Assembly: GCA_003279635.1 (NCBI GenBank)
Contig: QCHK01000007.1
Span: 1-64,000 of the forward strand
DNA from: Prochlorococcus sp. AG-402-B05
GTDB lineage: Bacteria > Cyanobacteriota > Cyanobacteriia > PCC-6307 > Cyanobiaceae
DNA: 64,000 bases
Direction: 5' to 3'
Part shown: one piece after another, positions 23,792 through 34,170 of the stretch
Layout of the letters: every line of letters starts with the position of its first letter
Numbering within the stretch: the stretch's first letter is position 1
Made by a program: the position numbers and the translations under genes
Notes under the pieces: model-generated
Told to the model about the DNA's origin: nothing
Database searches by the model: none
Seen by the model: the letters and a program-made list of their open reading frames with translations, nothing else

Positions 23792-24351
23792 TGTGTTTCT
23801 CGGCCTAGATAACTGTCATTTCGAGTATCTACTCGAATTTTCTCACCAATTGAAATAAATAATGGGACCATTACTTGGGCTCCTGTTTCCAAGATTGCAG
23901 GCTTTGTTCCTCCAGAAGCAGTGTCACCTTTGACACCAGGATCAGTTTCTTTTATTTCTAAAACAACTGAGTTGGGCAATTCAACTTCAAGAGGTTTTTC
24001 ATTCCAAGACACTACATTAACCTCCATCCCTTCTTTTAGATATTTCCTGCTTTCACCAATTTGTTTAGCTGTTAGACGCGTTTCTTCATAAGAAGTCATA
24101 TCCATGAATACAAAATCATCTCCCTCCATATATGTGTGTTGCAACTTTGATTTCTCCAAAAGAGCTTGTTGAACCATTTCCCCAGCTCTAAAAGTCTTTT
24201 CGACAACACTCCCGCTCACAACAGCCTTTATTTTGGTCCTAACAAACGCAGAACCCTTGCCTGGCTTGACGTGTAGAAATTCAATAACACGCCAAACTGC
24301 ACCGTCTAACTCAATCGTAGTGCCAGTGCGAAAGTCGTTACTTGAAATCAT
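23788..24351 (-). CDS. efp: Elongation factor P
   Basis: 187 residues with the three beta-barrel domains of EF-P, which rescues ribosomes stalled on consecutive prolines. The KOW-like N-domain loop reads PGKGSAF, with Lys32 at the tip; I see no EpmA-type or EarP gene nearby, so the modification state is open. The C-terminal signature ([13 protein letters not shown]) is complete. efp and accB are adjacent in many cyanobacteria. It is divergent from the cyclophilin gene. Confidence 0.97.
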   Translation of the reverse strand: MISSNDFRTGTTIELDGAVWRVIEFLHVKPGKGSAFVRTKIKAVVSGSVVEKTFRAGEMVQQALLEKSKLQHTYMEGDDFVFMDMTSYEETRLTAKQIGESRKYLKEGMEVNVVSWNEKPLEVELPNSVVLEIKETDPGVKGDTASGGTKPAILETGAQVMVPLFISIGEKIRVDTRNDSYLGRETQ

Positions 24352-24414
24352 TCACACAAAAGATACCAATCGATCATAAGTCTGTGCCAAAGTCATGCAA
24401 AACATAGAATTAAA

Positions 24415-25491
24415 ATGGCGAAAAAGATTTGCATTCTTGCCCTGATAACAATCCTATTTTCTTTAAGCTCTCCATGGATTAACCCTGCTATGGCAAGTCT
24501 TCCTAATGGTAATCGATTAAAAGATCCATACGCAATATTAAGAAACTCTTTACCAATTGACCAAAAAGAATTACGTGAATTACAAAACAAACTAGAAGAC
24601 ACCAGTGAAGATCTTAGAGGAAGTAGATGGTCAGCTATCAGCAAAGCCACTTCAAGAAGTCAATTCTTAGTCAATAACAAAAAAAATCAAATTCTTGACT
24701 CAATACCAGAGGAAAATAAAGAAAATGCTGCTAAGCAACTTTCTAATTTAAAAGAACAGCTTGATGAATTAAGGCAAATAGCAAGCGAAAAAAACAAAGT
24801 CTCATTTCTAGACGTAAGGCGTCAAAGTTTAAAAACAATTGATACTTTAGAATCTCTTCTAATCACAGAAAATTTTCCAAATAAAATACCCACTGAATAT
24901 AATAATTTACCAAGACTTTTAGGTAGAGCAAATGTAGAAATAAAAACATCAAAAGGAAATATGAATGCAATTATTGATGGTTATAATGCTCCACTGACAG
25001 CTGGTGCATTTATAGATCTTTCAATGAAAGGTTTCTACGATGGTTTACCAATCAATAGGGCTGAAGAGTTTTTTATTCTTCAAACTGGGGATCCTAAAGG
25101 AGAAGCGATGGGATACATAGATCCTGATACTAATGAGTTGAGAAGAGTTCCATTAGAAATAAGAACATCTAGCTTAGAAGATACACTATATGGAGAAACT
25201 TTTGAAGACGTTGGTCTTTACACTGAGACTCCAGAACTTCCATTCGCAACTTTAGGAACACTTGGCTGGGCTCACTCTGATACAGATTTAAATGATGGTT
25301 CATCGCAGTTTTTCTTCTTCTTATACGAAGCTGAATTAAATCCAGCTGGACGTAATCTTATTGATGGAAGAAACGCAGCTTTTGGTTACGTAATAGAAGG
25401 TTCAGAAATATTAAATAAACTTGGAGTAGATGATAAAATTATCTCGATTACAGTATTAAATGGTTCAGAAAATCTTAAACTTAAAGCTTAA
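24415..25491 (+). CDS. Cyclophilin-type peptidyl-prolyl isomerase, lumenal (CYP38/TLP40-like)
   Basis: 358 residues. A signal peptide (KKICILALITILFSLSSPWINPAMA) directs export, probably to the thylakoid lumen or periplasm. A helical, charged domain (about 40-175) precedes the cyclophilin fold (about 180-350; YNAPLTAGAFIDLSMKGFYDGLPINR and GSSQFFFFLYEAELNPAGRNLIDGRNAAFGYV). The active-site Arg of typical cyclophilins is not obvious, as in CYP38/TLP40-like proteins, which assist photosystem II assembly rather than act as fast isomerases. It is followed 12 bp later by thiL. Confidence 0.85.
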   Translation: MAKKICILALITILFSLSSPWINPAMASLPNGNRLKDPYAILRNSLPIDQKELRELQNKLEDTSEDLRGSRWSAISKATSRSQFLVNNKKNQILDSIPEENKENAAKQLSNLKEQLDELRQIASEKNKVSFLDVRRQSLKTIDTLESLLITENFPNKIPTEYNNLPRLLGRANVEIKTSKGNMNAIIDGYNAPLTAGAFIDLSMKGFYDGLPINRAEEFFILQTGDPKGEAMGYIDPDTNELRRVPLEIRTSSLEDTLYGETFEDVGLYTETPELPFATLGTLGWAHSDTDLNDGSSQFFFFLYEAELNPAGRNLIDGRNAAFGYVIEGSEILNKLGVDDKIISITVLNGSENLKLKA

Positions 25492-25503
25492 ATTTGAAAT
25501 AAA

Positions 25504-26487
25504 GTGACAACTACTATTAAAGATTTAGGTGAAATAGAATTACTAAATCGTTTAAAAAAATTTATGCGCTGTGGACAAATAGATGATGATGTAGCAGAAA
25601 TAAACACAATAAATAAAAGTTTATTAATTAATACTGATTTACTTGTAGAAAAAATTCATTTTTCTGATGAAATATCTAATGCTAAAGATATTGGCTGGAA
25701 ATGTATTACCACAAATATTTCTGATCTTATTTGCAGCGGCTCAGAAAAAATAATTTCTTTTACTGTTGGGCTTGTTTTGCCGCCAAACACACATTGGAAA
25801 TGGGTTGAAAATCTATATGAAGGAATGTGGGAAGCGATGCAAGAATTTGGAGGAGAAATAATCGGTGGAGATTGCTCGTGCGGAGAAACAAAAATGATTT
25901 CAATTACAGCAATTGGAGAAATGAATCTACCCAGACTACATAGAGGAAATGCTTTACCTGGAGATTACATTGTTAGCACTGGGTTCCATGGATTAAGTAG
26001 GCTAGGTTTGGCCCTTTTAACATCCGAGAAACTGCCAAGTGAAGCTCATGTAAGTCCTGAGCTGATTAATAGGGCTATCAACGCACACAAACGCCCCTAC
26101 CCTGCATTAAAAGCACTAAAAGCATTAATAGTTTGTAAACCTCAATCAACGAGCTGGAGAGCCGCAGGAACTGATAGCAGCGATGGACTAATTGAATCAA
26201 TTAAAGGAATTTGCCAAGCCAGTAATTGTCAAGCAGTTTTATCAAAAACTTCTATTCTCAAACATCCCGACTGGCCAGAAGATGATATTTGGGATGAATG
26301 GATCCTAAATGGAGGTGAGGACTATGAATTGATACTTAGTCTTCCAAGAGAATGGGCAAAGTCATTATCAAAAAAATTAAAATCTGCCAAAATTATTGGG
26401 TTTATCAAAGAAGGTAAACCCAATATTTTCTGGGATAATTTAGAACAAACTAAAATTGACCAATCAAGTCTATTTCAACATTTTTAA
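25504..26487 (+). CDS. thiL: Thiamine-monophosphate kinase
   Basis: 327 residues from a GTG start. ThiL phosphorylates thiamine phosphate to the active diphosphate. It contains DLLVEKIHFS and the GGDCSCGETKMISITAIGE segment with the metal-binding aspartates, and a C-terminal nucleotide-binding part with AGTDSSDGLIESI and NGGEDYELILSLP. The 12-bp gap to the cyclophilin gene suggests co-transcription. Its 3' end is convergent with gap2. Confidence 0.92.
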   Translation: MTTTIKDLGEIELLNRLKKFMRCGQIDDDVAEINTINKSLLINTDLLVEKIHFSDEISNAKDIGWKCITTNISDLICSGSEKIISFTVGLVLPPNTHWKWVENLYEGMWEAMQEFGGEIIGGDCSCGETKMISITAIGEMNLPRLHRGNALPGDYIVSTGFHGLSRLGLALLTSEKLPSEAHVSPELINRAINAHKRPYPALKALKALIVCKPQSTSWRAAGTDSSDGLIESIKGICQASNCQAVLSKTSILKHPDWPEDDIWDEWILNGGEDYELILSLPREWAKSLSKKLKSAKIIGFIKEGKPNIFWDNLEQTKIDQSSLFQHF

Positions 26488-26502
26488 CGCTGGATTTTAA
26501 AT

Positions 26503-27525
26503 TTACTTCCATTTCTGAGCAACAATTTCAGCCAAATCAACAACCCTTTGACTGTAACCCCACTCATTGTCATACCAGGCTAAAACTTTGACCATATTGT
26601 CATCGATGCACATTGTTAAAGCTTCATCAACAATGGTTGATTCATTAGTTCCCGCATAGTCAGTAGACACTAGAGGCAAATCACCATATTTAATGATTCC
26701 TTTCATTTCTCCCTCTGAAGCGGTTTTTAGTAATTTATTGACCTCTTCTGCACTAGTTTTACGACTTGATTCAAAAACCAAATCAACTGCAGAAACATTA
26801 GGAGTAGGGACTCGCATCGCAATACCAGTTAGTTTCCCTTTCATTTGTGGATAAACAAGAGCAACAGCCTTTGCGGCTCCAGTTGAAGTAGGGACCAAAT
26901 TCATTGCTGCTGCTCTTGCGCGACGTAAATCACGATGAGCATTGTCAAGAATTCTTTGATCTCCCGTATAACTATGAATCGTGGTCATTAAACCTTTATT
27001 AATCCCCAACTTTTGATCTAAAACTTTTACGATTGGAGCTAAACAATTGGTGGTGCAACTTGCATTGCTGAGGATATCAAAATCTTCATGAGAGTATGAA
27101 TCAGCGTTAACACCAACAACATAAGTACCTACACCATCACCCTTACCAGGTGCAGTAAGAATGACCTTCTTAGCCCCAACTTGGAGATGCTTACTAGCAC
27201 CAACATCTGTATTAAATACACCTGTTGACTCAATTACTAAATCAATTCCCCACTCTTTCCAAGGAAGATTTAAAGGGTTTCTATCTGAATAACATTTTAT
27301 AGTTTTGCCATTAATTTGAAATGTATCGTCTGAATGTGAAATTTCGGCGTCTTTTATAGCACCTAAAATAGAATCATATTTGAGCAAATGTGCACAAGTT
27401 TTTGGGTCAGAAGTGACGTTAATGCCCACCACCTCAATATTTGTATTTGCACCCCTACTGAGCCAACAACGCATAAAATTGCGTCCAATTCTTCCGAATC
27501 CATTAATCGCTACACGCAAAGTCAT
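26503..27525 (-). CDS. gap2: Glyceraldehyde-3-phosphate dehydrogenase (photosynthetic type)
   Basis: 340 residues. It contains the Rossmann motif [12 protein letters not shown], the catalytic SNASCTTNC with nucleophile Cys157 and the C-terminal [15 protein letters not shown]. In cyanobacteria Gap2 runs the Calvin cycle with NADPH or NADH. I assign Gap2 from the neighbourhood and the sequence (AHLLKYDS motif), but cofactor preference was not checked. The divergent gap to murC is 149 bp and should hold both promoters. Confidence 0.92.
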   Translation of the reverse strand: MTLRVAINGFGRIGRNFMRCWLSRGANTNIEVVGINVTSDPKTCAHLLKYDSILGAIKDAEISHSDDTFQINGKTIKCYSDRNPLNLPWKEWGIDLVIESTGVFNTDVGASKHLQVGAKKVILTAPGKGDGVGTYVVGVNADSYSHEDFDILSNASCTTNCLAPIVKVLDQKLGINKGLMTTIHSYTGDQRILDNAHRDLRRARAAAMNLVPTSTGAAKAVALVYPQMKGKLTGIAMRVPTPNVSAVDLVFESSRKTSAEEVNKLLKTASEGEMKGIIKYGDLPLVSTDYAGTNESTIVDEALTMCIDDNMVKVLAWYDNEWGYSQRVVDLAEIVAQKWK

Positions 27526-27674
27526 TTCAAAAACGGTAAAACCGCATAAGCTACTGGCCGCTGATCATACAGAACGATGATCATTTTCTGTGCATTTTGA
27601 AAAATAATTGAAGCGTTAAGGAAATAAAAAGTACAAAAACTGTCTAATTCTTTAAAAAATGTGCCTTTATTTCA

Positions 27675-29159
27675 ATGAAGAGTTATCTTTCTAACGACAC
27701 TGAAGCGAAATTGAAGAAGACAAAAAAGTTACCACCTCATATTCATTTTATTGGAATAGGAGGTATTGGTATGTCTGCTCTGGCAATGATTCTCGCTCAA
27801 AAAGGATATTCAATATCTGGCTCTGACCAGAAAAAAAACCTAACTTTAAAGAAATCAAAAGAAAACAAAGTCCATATCTTTCCAACCCAAGAAGAATCGA
27901 ATATTGATGAAATTGTTAAAGTCCATGGGAAAAATATATTAGTTGTTAAAAGTTCAGCAATACATCCAGATAATTTAGAATTATGTAAAGCAAAAAAATA
28001 TAATTTAACAATCAAGCATCGTTCTGAAATATTAGCCTTTTTAATTGAACAAAAAAGATCAATCATCGTCTCAGGATCTCATGGTAAAACAACTACTAGT
28101 ACTTACATTACAACATTATTTTCTTATGCAAACAAGAATCCGACAGCAATTATAGGAGGAATTGTACCTCTCTACAAAAGCAACTACAATTTTGGTAATA
28201 GCGAATTTTTAATTGCAGAGGCAGATGAATCAGATGGGTCGTTAGTAAAGTTTAATCCAAATATCGGCTTGATCACGAATTTAGAACTTGAACATGTTGA
28301 TCATTATCTAGATCTAGAAGATTTAATAGAAACAATGAAACAGTTTGCTCAAAAATGTGAATGCTTGATTACCAATTATGATTGTAATAATCTTAAAAAT
28401 AATATACAAAATTCTAAATGGTTTTCGATTAAAAAAATTATTAATATAGATTTTGCGCTGATTCCTAAAGAATCTAATGGATGTGAAATTATTGCGGAAT
28501 ATTATGAAAAAGAAAAGTTTATTGATGTTATAAAAATACCTGTTCCTGGAATACATAATTTAAGCAATGCAGCAGCTGCTATAGCAGCATGTAGATTGGC
28601 TGGTATTCTTTTCAAAGATATAAAAAAAGGAATTGACAATTTAAATCTACCTTCAAGAAGATTTGAATTTAAAGGATTATGGAAAAACAGATTAATAGTT
28701 GAGGATTATGCTCATCATCCGAGCGAAATTGATGCTGCAATATCAATTGCATCTACTATTATTAAGACAACACATAACCTCTCAAAAATAACACCAAGAA
28801 GAATAGTTACGATATTTCAGCCGCATCGATATAGTAGAACTCAAAAGTTTCAAGAGGAATTTGCAAAAAGTCTAAGTAAATCTGATTTAGTATTTATAAC
28901 TCCAATTTACTCTGCTGGAGAAGATAAAATCGTAGGAATAAATAATAAGAATATTGGACATGAATTAAAAAAAATTAAACCTAACCTAGAAATATATACC
29001 CCAGATAACAATCAAAATTTGATCAAACTAATAAAAGAACATACACTTGAAAAAGACTTGATTTTAATTATGGGAGCAGGAGATATTAATCTAATATGTG
29101 AAAATCTATTTTTTGAATTAATCAATAATAACTTAATCAGCAATAATATAGCAGCTTAA
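27675..29159 (+). CDS. murC: UDP-N-acetylmuramate-L-alanine ligase
   Basis: 494 residues. MurC adds L-Ala to UDP-MurNAc, the first step of the peptide stem of peptidoglycan. Motifs in order are [14 protein letters not shown] (nucleotide fold, from about 24), the Mur ligase P-loop GSHGKTT (134-140), [22 protein letters not shown] and [11 protein letters not shown], followed by FQPHRYSRT. It is followed by murB with a 3-bp gap, a conserved cell-wall pair. Confidence 0.97.
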   Translation: MKSYLSNDTEAKLKKTKKLPPHIHFIGIGGIGMSALAMILAQKGYSISGSDQKKNLTLKKSKENKVHIFPTQEESNIDEIVKVHGKNILVVKSSAIHPDNLELCKAKKYNLTIKHRSEILAFLIEQKRSIIVSGSHGKTTTSTYITTLFSYANKNPTAIIGGIVPLYKSNYNFGNSEFLIAEADESDGSLVKFNPNIGLITNLELEHVDHYLDLEDLIETMKQFAQKCECLITNYDCNNLKNNIQNSKWFSIKKIINIDFALIPKESNGCEIIAEYYEKEKFIDVIKIPVPGIHNLSNAAAAIAACRLAGILFKDIKKGIDNLNLPSRRFEFKGLWKNRLIVEDYAHHPSEIDAAISIASTIIKTTHNLSKITPRRIVTIFQPHRYSRTQKFQEEFAKSLSKSDLVFITPIYSAGEDKIVGINNKNIGHELKKIKPNLEIYTPDNNQNLIKLIKEHTLEKDLILIMGAGDINLICENLFFELINNNLISNNIAA

Positions 29160-29162
29160 TAA

Positions 29163-30038
29163 GTGAATTCCATTCAATTAGAGAAAAATATTTCCTTATC
29201 AAATTTCACTACTTGGGGAATAGGTGGCCCTGCAGAATGGATTGCTCAACCAAAAAATATTGAAGAACTTCAATATATAATTAATTGGATAAATAAGAAA
29301 AAAATTCCTTGTAGTATTATTGGTGCTGGATCAAATCTTTTAATAAATGACAAAGGAATTAAAGGTTTAAGTCTATGTATGCGTAATTTCAAAGGAATTC
29401 ATATTGATAAAAAGAATGGAATTATCGAAGTCCTTAGCGGTGAAATGCTGCCTACTTTGGCCAGAAAAGCGGCTAAAAATGGACTTCATGGCATCGAATG
29501 GGCTGTAGGAATACCCGGAACAATTGGTGGAGCAGTAGTAATGAATGCAGGAGCACAAGAACATTGCATATCTAACTATCTCGAAAGTATTACAACGCTA
29601 TCTTTGACAGGTGAATACAAAAAGATCAAAGGAAAAGATCTAAACTTTGGATACCGACACAGTCTGCTTCAAAATGAAAAATTAATTGTCGTATCTGCTC
29701 GACTCAAGCTGACATCAGGTCATGCAAAAAAAATTCGACAGGTCACAAATGAAAACTTAAATCATCGATTAAAAACTCAACCTTATCAAGCTCAAACATG
29801 CGGCAGTGTTTTTCGTAATCCAGAACCTTGGAAAGCTGCAAAATTAATTGAAGAACTTGGTTTAAAAGGATTTCGTTTTGGTGGAGCTGAAATATCCAAA
29901 ATACATTCAAATTTTATAATTAACGCAAACCAAGCTTCTTCTTATGACGTCAGAGAATTGATTAAATATGTCAAAAAAAATGTTTTTGATTCTTATGGAA
30001 TCTTGTTAGAAACAGAAGTTAAACAATGTGGCTTTTAA
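29163..30038 (+). CDS. murB: UDP-N-acetylenolpyruvylglucosamine reductase
   Basis: 291 residues from a GTG codon 3 bp after murC. MurB reduces UDP-GlcNAc-enolpyruvate with FAD and NADPH. FAD-binding motifs are present (IIGAGSNLLINDKG and VGIPGTIGGAVVMNAGA), as are the active-site region CGSVFRNP and the C-terminal Glu (LLETEVK). It is the shorter type I/II-intermediate form common in cyanobacteria; length is normal. It is co-transcribed with murC and probably with ybaB 37 bp downstream. Confidence 0.96.
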   Translation: MNSIQLEKNISLSNFTTWGIGGPAEWIAQPKNIEELQYIINWINKKKIPCSIIGAGSNLLINDKGIKGLSLCMRNFKGIHIDKKNGIIEVLSGEMLPTLARKAAKNGLHGIEWAVGIPGTIGGAVVMNAGAQEHCISNYLESITTLSLTGEYKKIKGKDLNFGYRHSLLQNEKLIVVSARLKLTSGHAKKIRQVTNENLNHRLKTQPYQAQTCGSVFRNPEPWKAAKLIEELGLKGFRFGGAEISKIHSNFIINANQASSYDVRELIKYVKKNVFDSYGILLETEVKQCGF

Positions 30039-30075
30039 ATTTAAACCCTAAACTCATTATCAATAGGAAATTCTC

Positions 30076-30423
30076 ATGGCTGGATTCGGACTACCAAATT
30101 TTGGACAACTCACTGAAGCTTTTAAAAAAGCACAACAAATTCAGCAAAATGCCCAAAAACTTCAAGAAGAGCTTGAGGTTATGGAGATAGAGGGAACAAA
30201 TAATGACAATAGGGCAAAGATATGGATGTCAGGGAATCAAAAGCCTTTACGGGTAGAAATTGAACAATCTCTTCTTTCTGAAGAAAAGGCAATAATCGAA
30301 GAGGCCATACTAGATGCTATGAAATCTGCTCACGAAGTTTCAACTTCGACTATGAAAGAACGAATGGAAGATTTGACCGGCGGATTCAAACTTAACCTGC
30401 CTGGTATGGGAGAGGAGAGTTAA
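30076..30423 (+). CDS. YbaB/EbfC family nucleoid-associated protein
   Basis: 115 residues. The N-terminal helix contains [22 protein letters not shown] and is followed by a beta-hairpin domain and a second helix ([20 protein letters not shown]), the tweezers-like dimer fold that binds DNA. Family members coat DNA and influence gene expression. It is downstream of murB and convergent with rsgA, whose 3' end it overlaps by 32 bp. Confidence 0.9.
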   Translation: MAGFGLPNFGQLTEAFKKAQQIQQNAQKLQEELEVMEIEGTNNDNRAKIWMSGNQKPLRVEIEQSLLSEEKAIIEEAILDAMKSAHEVSTSTMKERMEDLTGGFKLNLPGMGEES

Positions 30424-31330
30424 TCATTTCTTCAAGGTTCTCACGAAAAAAAGGATATCTTTCAAGATCTTTATCAATTACACAACCAGGTTCATCTCTA
30501 TGCAAACAATTTCGGAACTTGCATTGTGAATTGATTAACTGAGTTCGAAACTCTGGGAACAAAAAAGCAAAATCAGATGGCTCACATACTATTTCCGGAC
30601 GATTAAACCCCGGTGTATCAGCAAGAAGTGATCCATTTCCAATAGCAAAAAGTTCCACATGCCTAGTCGTGTGAGTACCTCTCTTTAATTTTTTTGAAAC
30701 AACTGAAGTAGGTAGTGAAACAGTTGGGATTAAATGATTAATTAAACTTGTCTTTCCTACTCCAGAAGGACCAGCAAGTACAGTTAATTTTGTTTTTCGA
30801 AATCGTTCTATTAATGAATCAATACCCTGAGAATTATGTATAGATACTGGTATACAATCATACCCCCAAGATTTAAATTTATTTATATATAAAATCAAGT
30901 CATTATTTGTAATTAAATCTATTTTAGTTAAAATTATCAAAGGCTCTATATTTGCACATTCAGCTGTTAATAAAAAACGGCTTGTTTGCTCCATATCAAA
31001 TAAAGGCTCATCAGCTGATATGCAAATGGAAACTAATGTAACATTTGCCACAGCTGGACGCTTTAAGAAACTTTGTCTAGGCTCTACATCAGCAACTACA
31101 GCTCGTTTGTTTTTATAATCTATAGACTCAACGCAAACTATATCACCTACATCTATAAATAAACCTTGATAATTTAATTTACCTTTTCGTATACATAAAA
31201 GTCTAATTTTTTCGTAAAATTCATCAAATGAATGATCTTTGAAATTTTTATAGTCAATCTCTACGATTAAAAAATTTGCCTTAAGTGCAACAACAATACC
31301 TTTTAATTTATTAGATTTATTTTTATTCAC
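30392..31330 (-). CDS. rsgA: Small ribosomal subunit biogenesis GTPase RsgA
   Basis: 312 residues. RsgA is a circularly permuted GTPase that matures the 30S subunit. An N-terminal OB-like domain is followed by the permuted G motifs in the order TKID (G4), [12 protein letters not shown] (G1) and DTPGF (G3), and by a C-terminal zinc site ([14 protein letters not shown]). The 3' end overlaps ybaB on the opposite strand (30,392-30,423), which implies antisense overlap of the transcripts. The 5' end overlaps the TusA-like gene by 8 bp. Confidence 0.95.
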   Translation of the reverse strand: MNKNKSNKLKGIVVALKANFLIVEIDYKNFKDHSFDEFYEKIRLLCIRKGKLNYQGLFIDVGDIVCVESIDYKNKRAVVADVEPRQSFLKRPAVANVTLVSICISADEPLFDMEQTSRFLLTAECANIEPLIILTKIDLITNNDLILYINKFKSWGYDCIPVSIHNSQGIDSLIERFRKTKLTVLAGPSGVGKTSLINHLIPTVSLPTSVVSKKLKRGTHTTRHVELFAIGNGSLLADTPGFNRPEIVCEPSDFAFLFPEFRTQLINSQCKFRNCLHRDEPGCVIDKDLERYPFFRENLEEMINSPLPYQAG

Positions 31331-31562
31331 TCGATATTATCAAAGTTACTTTTTTAGAATCTTTATTCAATATTTTTACTTTATAACCCTTCTCTTGTAA
31401 ACCATCAATAACACTAGTTTCAGCTTCGCCTATGTCAAGGTCTACTTTTAAAACTTGATTTGAAGATAAATTTTCCAAAACCAAACAGCATTTAACAAAA
31501 TTTACTGGACAAGCAAGGCCACACAAATCTAAATAATGATCAATGAAGATATTTTTCTCCAC
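31323..31562 (-). CDS. TusA/SirA-like sulfurtransferase
   Basis: 79 residues of the TusA family: DLCGLACPVNFVKCC at the N-terminus with the active Cys18. The usual CPxP motif reads CPVN, so the second Pro is missing. TusA proteins relay sulfur, for instance to tRNA thiolation. The role in Prochlorococcus is not known. It overlaps rsgA by 8 bp and follows dnaJ by 2 bp, so dnaJ, this gene and rsgA form one operon. Confidence 0.85.
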   Translation of the reverse strand: MEKNIFIDHYLDLCGLACPVNFVKCCLVLENLSSNQVLKVDLDIGEAETSVIDGLQEKGYKVKILNKDSKKVTLIISSE

Positions 31563-31564
31563 TA

Positions 31565-32695
31565 TTATTTGCCAAATAACTTACTAAATAAGCCACTTTT
31601 ATGATAATGATGTTGAGGTCCACGTGCAGAGTAATGTCCAGCTAATTCTTCTAATAAATTTCTTTCAGAATCTGATAATTTTGTAGGTAATTTAATCTTT
31701 ACTGAGACTTGATGATTACCTCTAGCAACTGGATTGCCTAGTTTCGGCACCCCTTTATTTTCTAAATTCAAAATAGAGTTAGGTTGGGTTCCTGCTGGAA
31801 TTTGTAACTTAGTAGGGCCATCTACAGTCTCTATTTCGATAGTATCTCCTAAAATTGCCTGAAGATAACTAATATTAACTTCAGATAAAATTGTCAATCC
31901 ATCTCTCTTTAAATTAGGATGATTTTTAACTTTTAAAAAGACATATAGATCTCCAGATGGACCGCCCTTTAATCCAGCATTACCCTCTCCTGAAACTCTT
32001 AATCGTGTTCCACTATCAACTCCAGCAGGAATATTAATTTTTAATTTTTTTCTTACTTGTTTAACCCCTTTCCCCCCACAAGCACTGCAAGGGTCTTTAA
32101 TCACTTGTCCAGTACCACCACAGGTTGGACATTCAGCGACTTGAGTAAAACTTCCAAAAGGTGTGCGAGTCGCTCTTCTTACTTGACCTGCACCACTACA
32201 TGTAGGACAAGTAACAGGAGCAGTGCCTTTCTTAGACCCAGTGCCTCTGCAAACATCACAAGTTTCTAAATGAGGAACCGTAATCTCTTTTTCTTGTCCA
32301 AAAATAGCTTTATCAAAATCAATCGTTAGGTCGTAACGTAAATCGTCTCCCTGTTGTGGTCCGCGTCTTTGAGGGCGAGAACCTCCAGGTGAACTAGAAC
32401 CACCAAAGCCATTAAAAAAGGTATCAAACAAATCTGCAAAGCCGCCCATATCTCCCATGTCCGGCATGCCAGCGGCCCCACCTATTCCAGCTTCTCCAAA
32501 TTGGTCGTAACGAGCTCGCTTTTGAGAGTCGCTTAAAACTTCATATGCTTTACCTATTTCTTTGAACTTATCCTCTGCACCTGCTTCCTTATTGACGTCA
32601 GGGTGATATTTCCGAGCTTGTTGTCTATAAGCTCTTTTTAAAGTGTCAGCATCCGCATCTCTGCTGACACCCAATAGATCGTAAAAATCAGCCAT
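31565..32695 (-). CDS. dnaJ: Chaperone protein DnaJ
   Basis: 376 residues, full type I DnaJ: J-domain with HPD ([11 protein letters not shown] near residue 32), Gly-rich linker, four zinc-finger repeats ([32 protein letters not shown], about 146-212) and the C-terminal substrate domain. It works with DnaK and GrpE in protein folding. Downstream of grpE by 44 bp; DnaK itself is not in this window. Confidence 0.97.
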   Translation of the reverse strand: MADFYDLLGVSRDADADTLKRAYRQQARKYHPDVNKEAGAEDKFKEIGKAYEVLSDSQKRARYDQFGEAGIGGAAGMPDMGDMGGFADLFDTFFNGFGGSSSPGGSRPQRRGPQQGDDLRYDLTIDFDKAIFGQEKEITVPHLETCDVCRGTGSKKGTAPVTCPTCSGAGQVRRATRTPFGSFTQVAECPTCGGTGQVIKDPCSACGGKGVKQVRKKLKINIPAGVDSGTRLRVSGEGNAGLKGGPSGDLYVFLKVKNHPNLKRDGLTILSEVNISYLQAILGDTIEIETVDGPTKLQIPAGTQPNSILNLENKGVPKLGNPVARGNHQVSVKIKLPTKLSDSERNLLEELAGHYSARGPQHHYHKSGLFSKLFGK

Positions 32696-32739
32696 TAGTA
32701 CATTTAAACAAATTCAATTCCGTTTCGATCATCATTTAG

Positions 32740-33519
32740 TTAATTCTCATCTTTGGTTGAACCATCTAAAGATTCACTTAGTTCTTGATTAGAAGCACTA
32801 TGATCAGGAATCTCTTCATTAACGGCTTTCGGGCCTGGTCCCATAGAAACTTTAACCAAGGCATGCCTTAAAACACGACCATTAAGGTGATAACCCCTTT
32901 GTAATTCTTCAATCACAATATCCTCAGCCTTTGCATCGCTGGGCTCTCTCATAACTGCCTCATGCAAAGATGGATCAAAAGCCTGATCAACCACTCGCAT
33001 TGGAGCAACGCCAAGATTCTTAAGAACTTCAACTAATTGTTTGTAAAGTCCTTGGTAACTTCGGTGTAATGCTTGAGCTTCTTCACCCTCAGGATTCAAC
33101 TGCTGCCTTGCTCTTTCAAAATTATCAACAATAGGAAGTATTTCACTAAGGGTTGTGCAAGTAAGTTGAATTTTTAGATCATCTTGATCACGGGTCTGTC
33201 GCTTTCGAAAATTATCAAAGTCAGCAGCTATTCTCATATATTGGCTGTTTAAAGTTTCATGCTCTTTTTCTAATTGCTGTAATCTTGCTTCAGTATCTGA
33301 ACCTTTAATATTTGACTCACAACTAGTTGAAGATTGTTCGTTTTCTGTATCTACTGAATCATTCTTCACTTGAGGCTCTATCTCGGGATTATCAGAAAGC
33401 TCAACTTGATTAACTGATTCATTACTACTAGGAGAACTTACAGAATTTTCACTGGGATTATTTTGTGATGAACCATCTTGTGATAATTCATGTTCGGAAG
33501 AGGAAACGTCTGAATTCAT
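32740..33519 (-). CDS. grpE: Nucleotide exchange factor GrpE
   Basis: 259 residues from ATG 33,519 ([14 protein letters not shown]). A longer frame to 33,588 adds 23 atypical residues that I reject. An acidic Ser/Asn/Glu-rich N-terminal tail (about 1-75) precedes the coiled coil ([26 protein letters not shown]) and the beta domain ([12 protein letters not shown] ... [10 protein letters not shown]). It is the ADP release factor for DnaK. It forms an operon with dnaJ. Confidence 0.95.
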   Translation of the reverse strand: MNSDVSSSEHELSQDGSSQNNPSENSVSSPSSNESVNQVELSDNPEIEPQVKNDSVDTENEQSSTSCESNIKGSDTEARLQQLEKEHETLNSQYMRIAADFDNFRKRQTRDQDDLKIQLTCTTLSEILPIVDNFERARQQLNPEGEEAQALHRSYQGLYKQLVEVLKNLGVAPMRVVDQAFDPSLHEAVMREPSDAKAEDIVIEELQRGYHLNGRVLRHALVKVSMGPGPKAVNEEIPDHSASNQELSESLDGSTKDEN

Positions 33520-33612
33520 ATAATTCAATCGGCTTTTAAAACATATTGAATGCAAAGGGTTTTTTGTACAAGCTACGGAAGCCCACACCTATTGAATAGA
33601 AAAGATAATCAT

Positions 33613-34098
33613 TTACGAATCAACTTCGAACGCAAGTGCGACACCATTATTGCAGTATCGTTTACCGGTTGGCCTTGGACCATCATTAAAAACATGCCCT
33701 TGATGCCCACCACATCGTCGACAATGATATTCAGTTCTAGGGACAATTAATTTGAAGTCTGTTTTTGTCTCTATTGCATCCGGTAAATGATCGAAAAAAC
33801 TTGGCCAGCCTGTTCCACTGTCAAACTTTGTTTTTGAAGAAAATAAAGCAAGCCCGCATCCTGCACAACGAAAAACTCCTTTCCTTTTTTCATCATTTAA
33901 TGGACTTGAAAACGGTCTCTCTGTTCCTTCCTTACGTAAAACGTAAAAAGCGTCTTTGGGTAAACGATTTTCCCAGTCTGCATTAGTTAGAGTTTTATAA
34001 TTTTTCATAGGTTTAGAGGAGGCAAAAGCCCTTTTTGGTTTGATAGTAAAACCAAAAAGAGTATTCAAGAGTCCAAACATAAAAAATCTACGCTTCAA
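33613..34098 (-). CDS. msrB: Peptide methionine-(R)-S-oxide reductase MsrB, probably exported
   Basis: 161 residues. It repairs methionine-R-sulfoxide in proteins. The N-terminus has RR and a hydrophobic stretch (MKRRFFMFGLLNTLFGFTI) before KPKRAFA, which looks like a Tat- or Sec-type export signal; most MsrB are cytosolic, so this hints at a lumenal or periplasmic enzyme. Zinc Cys pairs are at 78/81 and 126/129, the motif GTGWPSF is at 96-102 and the catalytic Cys149 is in RYCNNG. It lies upstream of grpE on the same strand, 93 bp away. Confidence 0.92.
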   Translation of the reverse strand: MKRRFFMFGLLNTLFGFTIKPKRAFASSKPMKNYKTLTNADWENRLPKDAFYVLRKEGTERPFSSPLNDEKRKGVFRCAGCGLALFSSKTKFDSGTGWPSFFDHLPDAIETKTDFKLIVPRTEYHCRRCGGHQGHVFNDGPRPTGKRYCNNGVALAFEVDS

Positions 34099-34170
34099 AG
34101 AAATTTCTCAGTTCGATGAATCTTAATAAAATTTCCTCCCTAAAAGTTGAAAAAAATTAATTCATAAAAA

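Noticed and set aside
27380-27580. 66-codon ORF across the gap2 5' end
   Set aside because: It lies antisense to gap2, and its codons are explained by the conserved N-terminus of GAPDH.
32740-33588. GrpE starting at 33,588
   Set aside because: The first 23 residues are unlike GrpE and the internal ATG at 33,519 gives the usual acidic start.
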